Source: CAWIUB01 sp963839995 (GTDB lineage: Bacteria; Actinomycetota; Actinomycetes; Mycobacteriales; Jatrophihabitantaceae). From it: a DNA stretch of 64,000 bases. Every line of letters starts with the position of its first letter. The stretch's first letter is position 1. The position numbers and the translations under genes are program-made. Positions 42,730 to 51,901 of the stretch are shown here, piece after piece. The DNA is taken from assembly GCA_963839995.1 (NCBI GenBank), contig CAWIXH010000015.1, positions 62,001-126,000 of the forward strand. The letters are read 5' to 3'. The notes beneath the pieces are model-generated. The model had not been told where the DNA came from. It saw nothing but the letters and a program-made list of their open reading frames with translations, and ran no database searches.

Positions 42730-43301
42730 CACTTCACGCTCGCGCCGCTCGTGATCATGAAGTTCACCAACGACACGCAGCAGCCGGTGAGCAGCGCCAG
42801 GCCGAGTCCGGCGAAGACGCCCATCTTGCCGACCAGGCTCATTCGGTCCATGCCCACGCGCTCGCCCAGGGCCCAGCCGATGCCGCCCAGCACGACGGCA
42901 ACCACGGCCGCGATCCCGCCGTATTGAATCAGCCACCCGACGATGGGTTTCACCTGGTTGTACAGCGGCGCGTTCGCGGTGTTCGCGGCGATGCGCAGGT
43001 TGCCCTTGCCGCCGCCGGCGTCGATGAACTTGTTCACCAGCGAGACGGCGGCGCCGACCAGGAAGCCGAGGCCCATGCCGGCGATGACACCCATCTTGCC
43101 GGCGTTGCCTGCTCGGTCGAACCCGAGCCGTTCGCCCACGCCCCAGCCGATCCCGCCGAGCATGACGGCAGCCACCGCGGCGAGTCCCGCGTAGGCGAGC
43201 AGGCCGCCGATCAGGGAGGTGAACGCGACGTAGGCGGGGGCGTTGTCGGTGGGCGTAACGGTCACGCCGCCGTCGGCCAACAGTCCTGCGATCATGCTCA
43301 T
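42729..43301 (-). CDS. integral membrane protein with internal duplication
   Basis: 190 residues from ATG 43299-43301. Residues 41-91 and 131-181 are tandem copies exactly 90 apart: GGIGWGVGERLGFDRAGNAG matches GGIGWALGERVGMDRMSLVG, and each is followed by GKMGV-x-AG and VSLVN. Each unit has two membrane helices with a charged loop. It resembles VirB2-like or DUF6112-type subunits of actinobacterial conjugation loci. Start overlaps the stop of the ATPase gene (ATGA). Confidence 0.6.
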   Translation of the reverse strand: MSMIAGLLADGGVTVTPTDNAPAYVAFTSLIGGLLAYAGLAAVAAVMLGGIGWGVGERLGFDRAGNAGKMGVIAGMGLGFLVGAAVSLVNKFIDAGGGKGNLRIAANTANAPLYNQVKPIVGWLIQYGGIAAVVAVVLGGIGWALGERVGMDRMSLVGKMGVFAGLGLALLTGCCVSLVNFMITSGASVK

Positions 43302-44563
43302 TGCAGGTCCTCCCGGTGCAGCAGCTGGGTGAGGGCCGCGAGAACCGCAGCCCGCGTGCGGGGGCGAAGTGAGGGCCAGCGCACCCCCGGGTGGTCGGCC
43401 AGCGCGGCGTCGTGCGGCAGCGCGGCGACCGGGAGCCGCAGCGCACGCAGCCGAGCCAGCGCCGCCCGCCCGCACCTCCGCGGCGCGCGGCCCCGGACGT
43501 CGACGGTCAGCAGGCTCAGGGACGCACGCTCGGGCCGGGCAACCTGGATCTGCTCGACGGTGTACTCGGCGTCGCGCAGCCCAGGCGAGGTCGCCGGCGC
43601 GACGACCACCACACTGGTGGCCGCGGCCCACACGCTGTCGGGCACCGGGTCCGGGGGGCGGCCCCAGTCGAGCACGACGGCGGCGCGGGTCGCGGCCGCC
43701 GAGGAGAGCAGGGCGAGCGCGGTGTCAGCGGTCAACGGGTCCTGCCCGGGCCGCCGGCCGCTGGCGGCGACGACGAGATCGTCTTGGCCGGAGGTGCCGA
43801 TGGCCAGGCCCGGTGTGTCGATCCGCAGCGGTCGACGCGGGTGTTGGCGCGCCCATTCGGTGAGCGCGGCGGGATCGCCGCCTTCGGCGTTGCTGCGGAT
43901 CGCGAGAGTTCCGCGGTCCGGGCCGCCGGCGAGCAGGACCGCGCCGCAGGCTGGTGCCAGGCCAGCAGCCAGGAGTACCGCGGTCGTGGTTGCGCCGGCG
44001 CCGCCACAGGCCGGCACGACGATGATCCGCGGCGGTGGCGCAGCAGCAGCGGCGGCGGCGAGCGCCGGGGCCATCGTTGCGGCCTTGGCCGGGCGTGATT
44101 TGGTGGCCGGGCGGCGAGCTGCCCTGTCCGGCCGGGCTGCCGCGCGACGTACCGCTCGGGTCCGTGGCGCGGCGATCCCGGTCAGGGAGACCGGGCCGTC
44201 ATGCTCGGGCAGCCACGGCTCGTGCTCGGCCTGCCGGTCCACAGCGGGTGTGTCCGGCGCCGCTGTGACCGCGAGGGGCGGTGCCGCAATGGCCGCCGTC
44301 ACCGCCGAATTCCCTTCCAAGGCGTCGTGACAGGGCGCGGCGTGGCTGCGATCCATGCCGCCCCGCTCGGTGCGCTCGCCAGGCGGCACACCCCCGCTGG
44401 GAACCTGGGGGCGCGCGGGACCGGGGGAGGCGACGCTGCGAGCCGCGTCGAGCGCGATCTGCATCTCGCGCACGGTCAGCCGCGGCCGCGGCCGTGAGGA
44501 CCGCTCAGGCTCGACGACCGCCGCCAGCTCGACGGTCTCGTCGGCGAGCGTTTGCGGGCTCAC
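43298..44563 (-). CDS. MinD/ParA-like ATPase with degenerate P-loop
   Basis: 421 residues from GTG 44561-44563. About 175 residues of low-complexity Ala/Pro/Arg sequence precede an ATPase core starting IIVVPACGGAGATTTAVLLA, where GGAGATT stands in for the usual GKGGxGKT. The first Lys is missing, so nucleotide binding is uncertain. AAVVLDWGRPPDPV and VVVVAPATSPGLRDAEYTVE fit the later strands. Such proteins accompany actinobacterial conjugation and Tad-like loci. Coupled by overlaps to both neighbours. Confidence 0.6.
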   Translation of the reverse strand: MSPQTLADETVELAAVVEPERSSRPRPRLTVREMQIALDAARSVASPGPARPQVPSGGVPPGERTERGGMDRSHAAPCHDALEGNSAVTAAIAAPPLAVTAAPDTPAVDRQAEHEPWLPEHDGPVSLTGIAAPRTRAVRRAAARPDRAARRPATKSRPAKAATMAPALAAAAAAAPPPRIIVVPACGGAGATTTAVLLAAGLAPACGAVLLAGGPDRGTLAIRSNAEGGDPAALTEWARQHPRRPLRIDTPGLAIGTSGQDDLVVAASGRRPGQDPLTADTALALLSSAAATRAAVVLDWGRPPDPVPDSVWAAATSVVVVAPATSPGLRDAEYTVEQIQVARPERASLSLLTVDVRGRAPRRCGRAALARLRALRLPVAALPHDAALADHPGVRWPSLRPRTRAAVLAALTQLLHREDLQ

Positions 44564-44895
44564 GCGGTCTCCTCAACCCGCAGCGGCTGGACCCGCTCAA
44601 CGGCTTGCTGAGCCCACCGGACGATGCCGGCCCGGCGCAGCGCCGTGGGCAGCGCGTCGAGGTCGGACTTGGCCTGCACGCCCGGCACCAGCGACTCCTC
44701 CAACAGACGCAGCACCCGTGTCACGGTGGCCTGGCTGATCCGCCGCGACGACGACGCCTCGACACCGATCCGGTCGAGCTCGGCCGCCAGGTCCCGATCG
44801 GCGGCCGCGTACCGCTCGAGCAGCTTGACGACGTCGTTGACCGTCGGCTCGAGCCGCAAAACGCTGGGGATCGAGGTGGCCCGGGGGACCGGCAT
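44560..44895 (-). CDS. hypothetical protein in conjugation-like operon
   Basis: 111 residues from ATG 44893-44895, behind AGGAG. It is helical and charged, without membrane segments: VNDVVKLLERYAAADRDLAA, then SQATVTRVLRLLEESL. No domain is recognised. The stop overlaps the next gene's GTG (GTGA). Confidence 0.6.
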   Translation of the reverse strand: MPVPRATSIPSVLRLEPTVNDVVKLLERYAAADRDLAAELDRIGVEASSSRRISQATVTRVLRLLEESLVPGVQAKSDLDALPTALRRAGIVRWAQQAVERVQPLRVEETA

Positions 44896-44986
44896 CGGCT
44901 GCTCCTGATCGCTCGGTAGTGGTGGTGCTCTCACCCGGATCAAGTGCGTCGGCCGAGGCCAAACACGACATGCGCGCGGAGGTTTG

Positions 44987-45778
44987 CTACGCCGCCGCGA
45001 GGTAATCGCCACTGCAGGCGCGCAAGGCGGCCAGGGCCCGGTCCCGCCGGCGCTGGACGGTGCGGACGGTCCAGCCGCGAGCCTGCGCGACGTACTTCTG
45101 CGGTGCGTCAACGTCTGGGCGCTCCCGGGCGTACTCGAGCTCGATGAGGACGGCGAGGTCGACGGGGTCGACCGCGCCGGTGTGCTGGGCCCAGAGCAGC
45201 ATGTCGACCAGGTCGAGGTCATCGGAGTCGGCCGGGTCGGTGTAGGGCTCGTCCAGCAGGCCCGGCTGCCCGTACTCGGCGGCGCCGCTCTTGGCGTCGT
45301 CCAGCGGGTCGACGAGCCTCTCGGCAGGCCGACCGGGACGGTCGAGGCGGTACGGACGCAGTTCGCGCCACACCGCTGCGTGCGTGTCCATGAGCAGGTT
45401 GGCGGCGTGGGCTCGACGGCGCCGCTCGAACGGGAACCGTTGGATCTGGATCGCTAGCTCCCCGAGGATCAGCGCCTCCGCGTCGGGACACAGGTGCCGG
45501 AACCGAGACGCGACCCGGACGGCTCCCGGCCACAGCAGGTGCAGCAGCACCAGCGTGGCTTCGGCATCGTCAGCGCCGTGTGTGGCGGCGAGCCGGACGA
45601 GGGCGCCGAGCACGTCGTCAGCTCGCTCCGGCTTGCCGGCCGCGGTCCAGTCCTGCAGCTGCTGCACCGTGGTGAGCGCCCGCAGGGCGGGCTCGTCGGA
45701 CCACTGCTGCGGGCGACCCGCGGCGTCGAGGCGGGCGACCAGCTCGGGCCAGCTGCCGAGTGTCGAGGCTTGAGACAT
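44987..45778 (-). CDS. sigma-factor-like HTH protein
   Basis: 263 residues from ATG 45776-45778, behind GGAGG. The C-terminus has a region-4-like HTH (AQARGWTVRTVQRRRDRALA) and the middle contains DDLDLVDMLLWAQHTG and VLIELEYARERPDVDA, like sigma70-type proteins encoded on actinobacterial mobile elements. The region-2 -10 recognition helix is not obvious. It is the first gene of the left-hand operon and may be its regulator. Confidence 0.55.
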   Translation of the reverse strand: MSQASTLGSWPELVARLDAAGRPQQWSDEPALRALTTVQQLQDWTAAGKPERADDVLGALVRLAATHGADDAEATLVLLHLLWPGAVRVASRFRHLCPDAEALILGELAIQIQRFPFERRRRAHAANLLMDTHAAVWRELRPYRLDRPGRPAERLVDPLDDAKSGAAEYGQPGLLDEPYTDPADSDDLDLVDMLLWAQHTGAVDPVDLAVLIELEYARERPDVDAPQKYVAQARGWTVRTVQRRRDRALAALRACSGDYLAAA

Positions 45779-46354
45779 GGAGGGACCTCCGGGGAGTCGG
45801 GCGCGTGCGCCAGACACTCCGCACGGAGGCCCACCAACCGGTCGCCCCGACGACCCAGATGGCGGGATAGCGGGCCGCAGGCAAGGGGCGACTTGCCTCA
45901 GCGCGAGGTCGTACCCCCCGGAATACGGGGCCTGTAGAGGTCGCCCCCCTTATGGACGGCTTGCGGAATTGGTCGAGAAACGGGGCTACGAGATGCCGTG
46001 GCGACCTGGTTGTCACCGATGTCGCCGCGGGTGAGTGTTCGCGACCACCGGCGTTCAGTCCGGCCGCTGCGACACGTCCACCAACGTCACTTCCTCGGCC
46101 AGCGTTGCCTGCGCACGGCAACCCGGTCACCGCCACTCTTGCCGATGCGCGATCTGGCGACGCTGACCGCGCAGCTGCACCCTGGAAACATGCGCGGAAC
46201 ACGTCCCCAACAAATGACGAACCCGCCGCGCCGACTGTCACGAACACGCAGGGCTGATGTCCGCCGGCGCCCTTTTACTCGTGCGTCCTTTGGGCTAACC
46301 CCTACCTGAAACCATTACAGGCTGCTTTACCAATAGATCGTGAGGAAATCGACC
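45779..46354. other. intergenic region, probable promoters of both directions
   Basis: A GC-rich stretch without a convincing gene. CCCCCCGGAATACGGGG near 45916-45932 is a short hairpin. Toward the right the base composition becomes less GC-rich before the small ORF at 46355. Confidence 0.35.
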
Positions 46355-46642
46355 ATGACAACACGCGAGTCCATCGACGACGCCAACAACGCAATCGCGC
46401 AAAAGATCATCAATGCTCAGCCGCTGGTGCCGCTCCGGCTTCACGGCCACGACGAGGCGATCACAATAGATCGCGTCCGGCAAGTCATCGCCAACGTCCC
46501 AGACGAGGTGCCGCTCGAGGTCGCGGTCCGCGACGACCAACACTTCAACAGACTCATCGGAAACCTGCCAGTTCTGGGTGTTTCCGTAAACCGCGGGCCG
46601 AATTCGGTCGTGATCCTTCTCGACGTTGCCGGTATCACGTAG
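46355..46642 (+). CDS. small hypothetical protein, opposite strand in Tad/T4SS locus
   Basis: 95 residues from ATG 46355, preceded by GAGGAA. Composition is Ile/Asn/Asp-rich with lower GC than all neighbours. It begins MTTRESIDDANNAIAQKIIN and includes VPLEVAVRDDQHFNRLIGNL. No known family. It is the only plus-strand gene between 40.5 and 58.8 kb. It could be an anti-sigma-like or immunity protein, but nothing in the sequence proves this. Confidence 0.6.
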   Translation: MTTRESIDDANNAIAQKIINAQPLVPLRLHGHDEAITIDRVRQVIANVPDEVPLEVAVRDDQHFNRLIGNLPVLGVSVNRGPNSVVILLDVAGIT

Positions 46643-46929
46643 TCAAGTGGTTAGCTCCCGAGAAGGCGGCGGGGTTGGGTGAGACCGGCGGTGGTGTCCT
46701 CATCGCGCCCAGGGCTGGCTGTCTGCCCCGAACCGGGTCTCGTAGCCGTGGACAGCCACGACGGGTGGCGTGCAGCCGCCGCATCGCGGAGGTTTCACGA
46801 ACGGCTGGGGAACGCGCGGGATTGCTGCTCAGTCCCAGGTGCGACCGGTCGCATCGAACGCCTTGGCGATGCCGAGTCGATCGCTCACGTCCTCGCTCCG
46901 AACCGGTGCAGCGCCATGCCCCGCGCCGG
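46643..46929. other. intergenic region
   Basis: No gene seen between the convergent small ORF and the end of the LysM-BTAD gene. Short ORFs are shadows. Confidence 0.35.
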
Positions 46930-49900
46930 CTACGCGCCCTTGGCCAGCCAGCCGTTTCGCCGCATGACTTCCAACGTCCGCTCCGGCGGATCCTCGAGTG
47001 CCTTCAGGCGCAGGATCGTCGCATCACGCTCGGCATGCCGACCGGCATTCTCGTGCGCCTTAGCCATGCTCAGCAGCGCCCGGTCATCCTCGGCGTCGAG
47101 CCTCAACGCGACCTCGCACGCTCGGATCGCCTCGGCGTTGTCACCGGCCTCCAGCGCCCACGTGGCGACCAGATGCGCAACCTCGAGGACCGCGCCGGCG
47201 TAGAGCCACTCCTGTCCCGCTGGAAGCCACCCGTACCCGAACGGGCGCAGCTGACTCAGCGGGCTGCCGGTGACCAGCTTGAGAGCAGTGATCAGGTCGG
47301 GCAGTCCCTCGGTGCCGCGGGCCTCGCCGCGAGCGCGCAGACGGCAGAACAAGTCGTAGGATGCGAGTACTCCGTCGAGCCGGTAGCCGTCGACGCCGTC
47401 TCGGCCCGCGCGCGGCATGTACTCCTTGCCCGTGCGAGGGTCGACTCCCAGCCAGGCGCGCACCCGTGACGCCATGTCCTTGGGGTAGCTGTCGGTCCCG
47501 ACGTAGTTCTTGCTCGGCCACAAGTCGTTGGCGAACTGATCGGTGGACACCCCGTTCGGGTGCTGCCACAGGTACAGAACGATCTCGGTGCAGAAGTCGA
47601 GCTGCTTGGCCGGCGGCCGCCCATATGCCGTCACGGTGACCGGCCCCAGGACCTGCAGTCTGGCGACCTGCGCGTCCGGGCCGAACCACGCCGCGACCAG
47701 CTCGTCGAGCTCAGGATCGGCCCGTTCTACCGCGGAGCGGGTCTCGGCGGTGACGGCCGGTGCGAGCACGGCGAGGTCCTCGGCGGTCGTCGCGGCCGCG
47801 TCGAGATACAGCTCATCGTGGCCGGGTAGCACACAGGACTTCGGGTCCACTCCGAGGTCGACCGAGGTGGGCCCCGACGCGGCACGGGGCACGGTGTGTT
47901 CCGACAGCAGGGCGCCGGCGGCGTCGGTGAAGCTGTCCCACGGCCGGTCTCCGACCGAGGGCGGAGTCGGCTCATCGACGGCGCCGTCGCGGTCGAGAGT
48001 GATCGCCTGCGCCATGTCAGCCGCGTCCTCGACGGGCAATCCGAACGCGTTCAGATCGCCGACGGGAAGCAGTGAAGTGACAAGGCCGCCCTGCTCGGTG
48101 ACCGTGATCTGTAGACCGGAAGCAGCGCTGTCGCTGCCCGCCGCGAGAACCACCGCAACCGCGGCGCGCCCGCCGGCGGCGGCGGTGCGCAGCAGGTCCG
48201 TCTCCTCGTCGAGCAAACCGGGAGCGGCGAGCAGCACCTGCGGCATCCACACGTCACCAGCCGTCCCGCGCAGCCGCCCTTCCAGGACGTCGACGCCGGC
48301 GCCGATTGCGACCTCGCGGTTCTCGCCGGCGATTCGCGTCAGTGCCTGCGCCGCGGCGCGCGCGTCGACGGTGTAGGCGACCCTGGTCGGATTGGCGGCG
48401 ACGAGTTCCTCCGCGAACCCGGCCACAGTCACCGTCAGATGATCCGACCACACGTTGTTCGCCAGCTCCGCCACCATGTACCGAGCCAGGTCGAGGCATC
48501 GGCCAGTGTCGCCGAGCAGCTGCAGCGCACCCGCGTGCTCGAGGTCGAGCAGGTACTCCGTGCCGTCCTCGGTGTAGCCGACGCTCACCAGGCACGGGTA
48601 CGGGGCGACACGCCGGCCCGAGTCGCCGGCGAGTTCGGCGCTGCGACCGAGCGTCCAGCGGGTCGGTTCGGTGGCCAGCCACGGCTCCGGGGGCGGGCCG
48701 GCTTCGGCCGCGAGATACAGCTCCAGGTACTCGTCGTTGATCGCCGCGCCGACGACGTCCGGCAGAACCATGCCAGGCTGCTGGGTGACGAGCTCGGCGA
48801 GATTGCGCAACGCCAGATCCAGGAACGTCATCTTCGCCAGCGCCGGTCGCCCGCTGCTGAACAGCGCCCGCTCGAGCGGCACGAACTGCTCAGGCAGCGA
48901 CGCGACGACGTGGCCCAGCCGCCGGCGGCGAAACTTCCGGCGGCGGTGCACCGTCAGGGCCGCGATTCCGACGGCGGCCAGCAAACCTCCCCCGACCGCC
49001 AGGCTTTCGTACCGGTTGCCCGACGACGTCCGGACCGGCGTGATGGAGTCGTGCTGCTGCGCTGGCGACAATGCTTCACTCGATGCCGAAGGCGCTGCAG
49101 GTGCCGGGGTCGCCGGGCTGGCGGTCGTCGGCGTTGCCGGGGTGACGTGCGGGGCTGACTCCGTCCGGGAACGTGGTGTCGTCGACCGTGTGGAGTCCGG
49201 CGGGGTCCGTGGCGGCGCGGGGTGCTGCGTGACCGGCGGCGATGTCGAAGCCGCGCCGGTCGGGATGCTCAATGTCCACCCCGGGCGGATCAGGTTCGGG
49301 TCGTCGAAGTGCTGCCCGCCCGGCTCTGCTCGACCCTTGTTCGCGGCCCAGCCGGCGGTCCAGTTCGCGCCGGACCCGGTGACCCGCTCCTCGATGTCCC
49401 ACAGCGTGTCGGCGGGCTGGACCTGCACATCCTGCCTACCGGCGTGCTCCGGCGTGCCGTGCGCCGTCACCCCGGTTGCGTCGGCGGGCATCGTGAGCAC
49501 CGTGCCGGGCGTGATCTCGTTGTCCGGCCCGATGGCCGCGGGGTTGAGCTTGACGATCTCCGGATATCGCATCGGGTCGCCCAGGTGGTCCTCGGCGACT
49601 TTCCACAGGGTGTCGCGTTGCTGCACCTGATACGTCGGCGCCGGCGTCTTGTCGTCGGCGAGCGGCGTCCGCCTGGCGTCCAGCGTTGCGTGAGCGCCGC
49701 CCTGGGCCGGGGTAGCTGCCGTTGGGACAGGGACGGCCGGCGCGACGTGTGCGGGCGAGGCGGGGGGCAGCGGCGGGGGCGGCGCCGCTGCGTGGCCTGC
49801 TGTCGCCACACCGGCGATCAGCGGTGCGATGGTGAAGCCGACGGCGATCGCCGAGACCAGCGCTCCGGCCGGCCGCTGAAATAGCGCCAGGCCAGGCAGC

Positions 49901-50187
49901 GATCTCGCTGGGCGCTTGCGGACGACGGCGAAGACTTCCGGGATCAGCGAAAGGGTGAACAGCCCCCAGCAGATCCACACGCCGGCGGCGATGACAACGG
50001 CCGCGAACTGGCCGGTGTCGCGCTGCTTCAGGTCGCGGCCGAGCTCGTGCAGTGACGGGGTGCTGTGCGGCACCATGTGCAGGCTCGCCAGCAGCACCGG
50101 GACGCCGACCACGACCGCTACCAAGACGATCAGGGCACCAAACCCGCGCAACAGCCGAGGCAGTCGCGACGACCCGGGCGTTGTCAT
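46930..50187 (-). CDS. LysM-BTAD membrane protein
   Basis: 1085 residues. Three N-terminal membrane segments come first (LIVLVAVVVGVPVLLASL, FAAVVIAAGVWICWGLF, LVSAIAVGFTIAPLIAGV). Two LysM repeats follow near residues 186-235 (YQVQQRDTLWKVAEDHLGDP) and 252-310 (VQPADTLWDIEERVTGSGA), then a further membrane segment near 400. The C-terminal 230 residues are a winged-helix/BTAD-like region (LQVLGPVTVTAYG, LWPSKNYVG, RACEVALRLDAEDDRALLSM). Actinobacterial Tad and conjugation clusters often carry such a protein. It may link peptidoglycan to the secretion machine. The start overlaps the TadG-like gene's stop (ATGA). Confidence 0.85.
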   Translation of the reverse strand: MTTPGSSRLPRLLRGFGALIVLVAVVVGVPVLLASLHMVPHSTPSLHELGRDLKQRDTGQFAAVVIAAGVWICWGLFTLSLIPEVFAVVRKRPARSLPGLALFQRPAGALVSAIAVGFTIAPLIAGVATAGHAAAPPPPLPPASPAHVAPAVPVPTAATPAQGGAHATLDARRTPLADDKTPAPTYQVQQRDTLWKVAEDHLGDPMRYPEIVKLNPAAIGPDNEITPGTVLTMPADATGVTAHGTPEHAGRQDVQVQPADTLWDIEERVTGSGANWTAGWAANKGRAEPGGQHFDDPNLIRPGWTLSIPTGAASTSPPVTQHPAPPRTPPDSTRSTTPRSRTESAPHVTPATPTTASPATPAPAAPSASSEALSPAQQHDSITPVRTSSGNRYESLAVGGGLLAAVGIAALTVHRRRKFRRRRLGHVVASLPEQFVPLERALFSSGRPALAKMTFLDLALRNLAELVTQQPGMVLPDVVGAAINDEYLELYLAAEAGPPPEPWLATEPTRWTLGRSAELAGDSGRRVAPYPCLVSVGYTEDGTEYLLDLEHAGALQLLGDTGRCLDLARYMVAELANNVWSDHLTVTVAGFAEELVAANPTRVAYTVDARAAAQALTRIAGENREVAIGAGVDVLEGRLRGTAGDVWMPQVLLAAPGLLDEETDLLRTAAAGGRAAVAVVLAAGSDSAASGLQITVTEQGGLVTSLLPVGDLNAFGLPVEDAADMAQAITLDRDGAVDEPTPPSVGDRPWDSFTDAAGALLSEHTVPRAASGPTSVDLGVDPKSCVLPGHDELYLDAAATTAEDLAVLAPAVTAETRSAVERADPELDELVAAWFGPDAQVARLQVLGPVTVTAYGRPPAKQLDFCTEIVLYLWQHPNGVSTDQFANDLWPSKNYVGTDSYPKDMASRVRAWLGVDPRTGKEYMPRAGRDGVDGYRLDGVLASYDLFCRLRARGEARGTEGLPDLITALKLVTGSPLSQLRPFGYGWLPAGQEWLYAGAVLEVAHLVATWALEAGDNAEAIRACEVALRLDAEDDRALLSMAKAHENAGRHAERDATILRLKALEDPPERTLEVMRRNGWLAKGA

Positions 50188-50660
50188 GACACTCCCTCTC
50201 CGCTTGTCACGCCGACCTGCAGTTGTGCGGTGTGCGTGCGGGTCTGGCTCACCGAGATACCGAATATCGGGGTGTCCTCGGTGACCGTGACGCTGACTTC
50301 GACGGTGGCCGGCCCTGTGACCGTGACCATTCCGGTCGTGCCCGCCTGGGCGAGATAGGCACGGGCTGCCTCGGCGGCCTGCAATGTGGCGGTGCCGTCG
50401 TCGGCCGGCTCCGGCCCGATCGCAATGCTGGCCGCCCGGGCGGCTTCCGCGGAGTACGTATCGGCCTTATTCGCGGCCTGGATGTTCGTGCCGGCGTCGA
50501 CGAGGAACCCCGTCAGCGTGCCGCCCAGCAGCACGATGTAGCACATCAGCACGGCCACCGAGCCTCGATCATCCCGTCGCAGGCCTGATCCGCGCCGGGC
50601 GCGGACGACGCGGATGACCGCCCGGCTCACCGAGACAGGCCCGATGGCGCGGCGGTTCAT
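50184..50660 (-). CDS. TadG/TadE-like pseudopilin protein
   Basis: 158 residues. RRDDRGSVAVLMCYIVLLGG and TGFLVDAGTNIQAANKADTY are the TadG/Rv3654c-type start: a short charged segment, DRGS cleavage-like motif and hydrophobic stalk. It was probably assembled with the Flp pilus after processing by the A24 peptidase. Overlaps both neighbours by 4 bp. Confidence 0.8.
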   Translation of the reverse strand: MNRRAIGPVSVSRAVIRVVRARRGSGLRRDDRGSVAVLMCYIVLLGGTLTGFLVDAGTNIQAANKADTYSAEAARAASIAIGPEPADDGTATLQAAEAARAYLAQAGTTGMVTVTGPATVEVSVTVTEDTPIFGISVSQTRTHTAQLQVGVTSGEGVS

Positions 50661-51163
50661 CGCTGGTCCCGTGCCGGCACGCGCCCAGATGCCGGGCTAC
50701 GCGGTGCGCCGAGAGAGAGGTCTCTGGCCGGATCTAGGGGGCTGGTGGCGCTGTCGTGGAGCGTCTTTGATCCGGGCATCCCCTTGACGCCGATGTCGGA
50801 TAGGTCGACCGTGCACCAGACGTTGACGGTGATCGAGGCGTTCGTCTCCGGCGGGGCGTCGAAGCCGGAGGGGTCGACGGTGACGTGGATGTTGGTGCAG
50901 TGCAGGTTGTCGCTGGCCAGCGCGGCCGTCGCGCTGCTGGTTGCGATGTGCTGCGCGCTGCTCGCGGAGCGAGCGATGGAGGCATCGCGGGCGGCGATGC
51001 CGGCGACGCCGCTGATTCGGCCGCTGGCCAGGGCGATCCTTCCGCCGACCACGATCAGCGCGAGGATCAGCATGCCGACCGGGAGCAGGATCGCCAGTTC
51101 TACCGACTCCGACCCGCGATCGTCGCGCACGTGAGGTCGCCTGGCCTTCGCCGTGTTCGTCAT
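50657..51163 (-). CDS. TadE-like pseudopilin protein
   Basis: 168 residues from ATG 51161-51163. RDDRGSESVELAILLPVGML and LALIVVGGRIALASGRISGV are typical of TadE: RG-x-(A/S)-x2-E followed by a hydrophobic helix. The exposed part has two Cys residues (LHCTNIHVTV, VNVWCTVD) that may pair. Its start overlaps the previous gene. Confidence 0.85.
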   Translation of the reverse strand: MTNTAKARRPHVRDDRGSESVELAILLPVGMLILALIVVGGRIALASGRISGVAGIAARDASIARSASSAQHIATSSATAALASDNLHCTNIHVTVDPSGFDAPPETNASITVNVWCTVDLSDIGVKGMPGSKTLHDSATSPLDPARDLSLGAPRSPASGRVPARDQR

Positions 51164-51615
51164 GGCGAGTCCGGGGTGGTGAACCGCTCCTTGCCGCGGG
51201 TCACCGTGACGTCGGCCGACGGGGAGAACCCCGGCAACGGGATCACGTTCGGCACTGTCACATGGATGTGGATCGTGACGGTCGTGGCGGAGTCGGTCTC
51301 GTCGACGGTGTAGCCGGTGATGGCGTCCTTGCCCACGCCGTTCAGGTAGCTGACGGCCGAGGCTTTCCCCGCCCCGGCGGCCGCTCCCTCGACGCTCGCG
51401 GCGCGCGCGGCCGCCGCGGCGGCCGACTGTGCGGCCTCGCGGCCGAAGTACCACAACGCCACCTGGGGGCCGCCGACCAGCAGGATGACGATGATGGGGA
51501 ACAGGATCGTGAACTCGACAGCAGACGAGCCGCGATCGTCGCATAGCTGCCGTGCCGGGCACCTGCGCTTGTGCGGTCGCGTCCCGCGGTTCGCCCGCCG
51601 CCGGTTCGCCCTCAT
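51160..51615 (-). CDS. TadE-like pseudopilin protein
   Basis: 151 residues. DDRGSSAVEFTILFPIIVIL and LVGGPQVALWYFGREAAQSA give a clear TadE signature with the conserved Glu five residues into the helix. The remainder is a beta-rich extracytoplasmic domain. Second TadE in tandem. Confidence 0.87.
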   Translation of the reverse strand: MRANRRRANRGTRPHKRRCPARQLCDDRGSSAVEFTILFPIIVILLVGGPQVALWYFGREAAQSAAAAAARAASVEGAAAGAGKASAVSYLNGVGKDAITGYTVDETDSATTVTIHIHVTVPNVIPLPGFSPSADVTVTRGKERFTTPDSP

Positions 51616-51633
51616 GTCCTCAGTCGGCGCCAG

Positions 51634-51864
51634 TCAGAAGTTCGTGTGGCCGTTGATCCAGAGGTAGGCGGCAGCGCTGACAACCCCGGCGATCCCGATT
51701 CCGAGGATGATCATCAGCGCCTTCTCGGACGAGTCCGAGCCGCGGTCGTCGGCGACGTGCTCGCCCTTCATCCACGCGACGATGGCGAGCAGCGTCAGGG
51801 TGAGGGCGACGTACGCGCGCCGGGCCGGGGACCGCGACGGCGACGTGGTCTGGGTCTGGGACAT
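51634..51864 (-). CDS. Flp-like pilin subunit
   Basis: 76 residues from ATG 51862-51864, behind GGAAGG. An N-terminal membrane helix is followed by DDRGSDSSEKALMIILGIGI and AGVVSAAAYLWINGHTNF. The RGS-x-(S)-E motif before a hydrophobic helix is the A24 prepilin peptidase site of Flp pilins. The extra upstream helix (YVALTLTLLAIVAWMKG) is unusual, as leaders are normally short and basic. As a small, well-translated product next to tadC it is the best candidate for the major pilin. Confidence 0.65.
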   Translation of the reverse strand: MSQTQTTSPSRSPARRAYVALTLTLLAIVAWMKGEHVADDRGSDSSEKALMIILGIGIAGVVSAAAYLWINGHTNF

Positions 51865-51901
51865 GAGGTGCTTCCTTCCTTCTTGGTGTAGCGCTCGGCG
51901 G

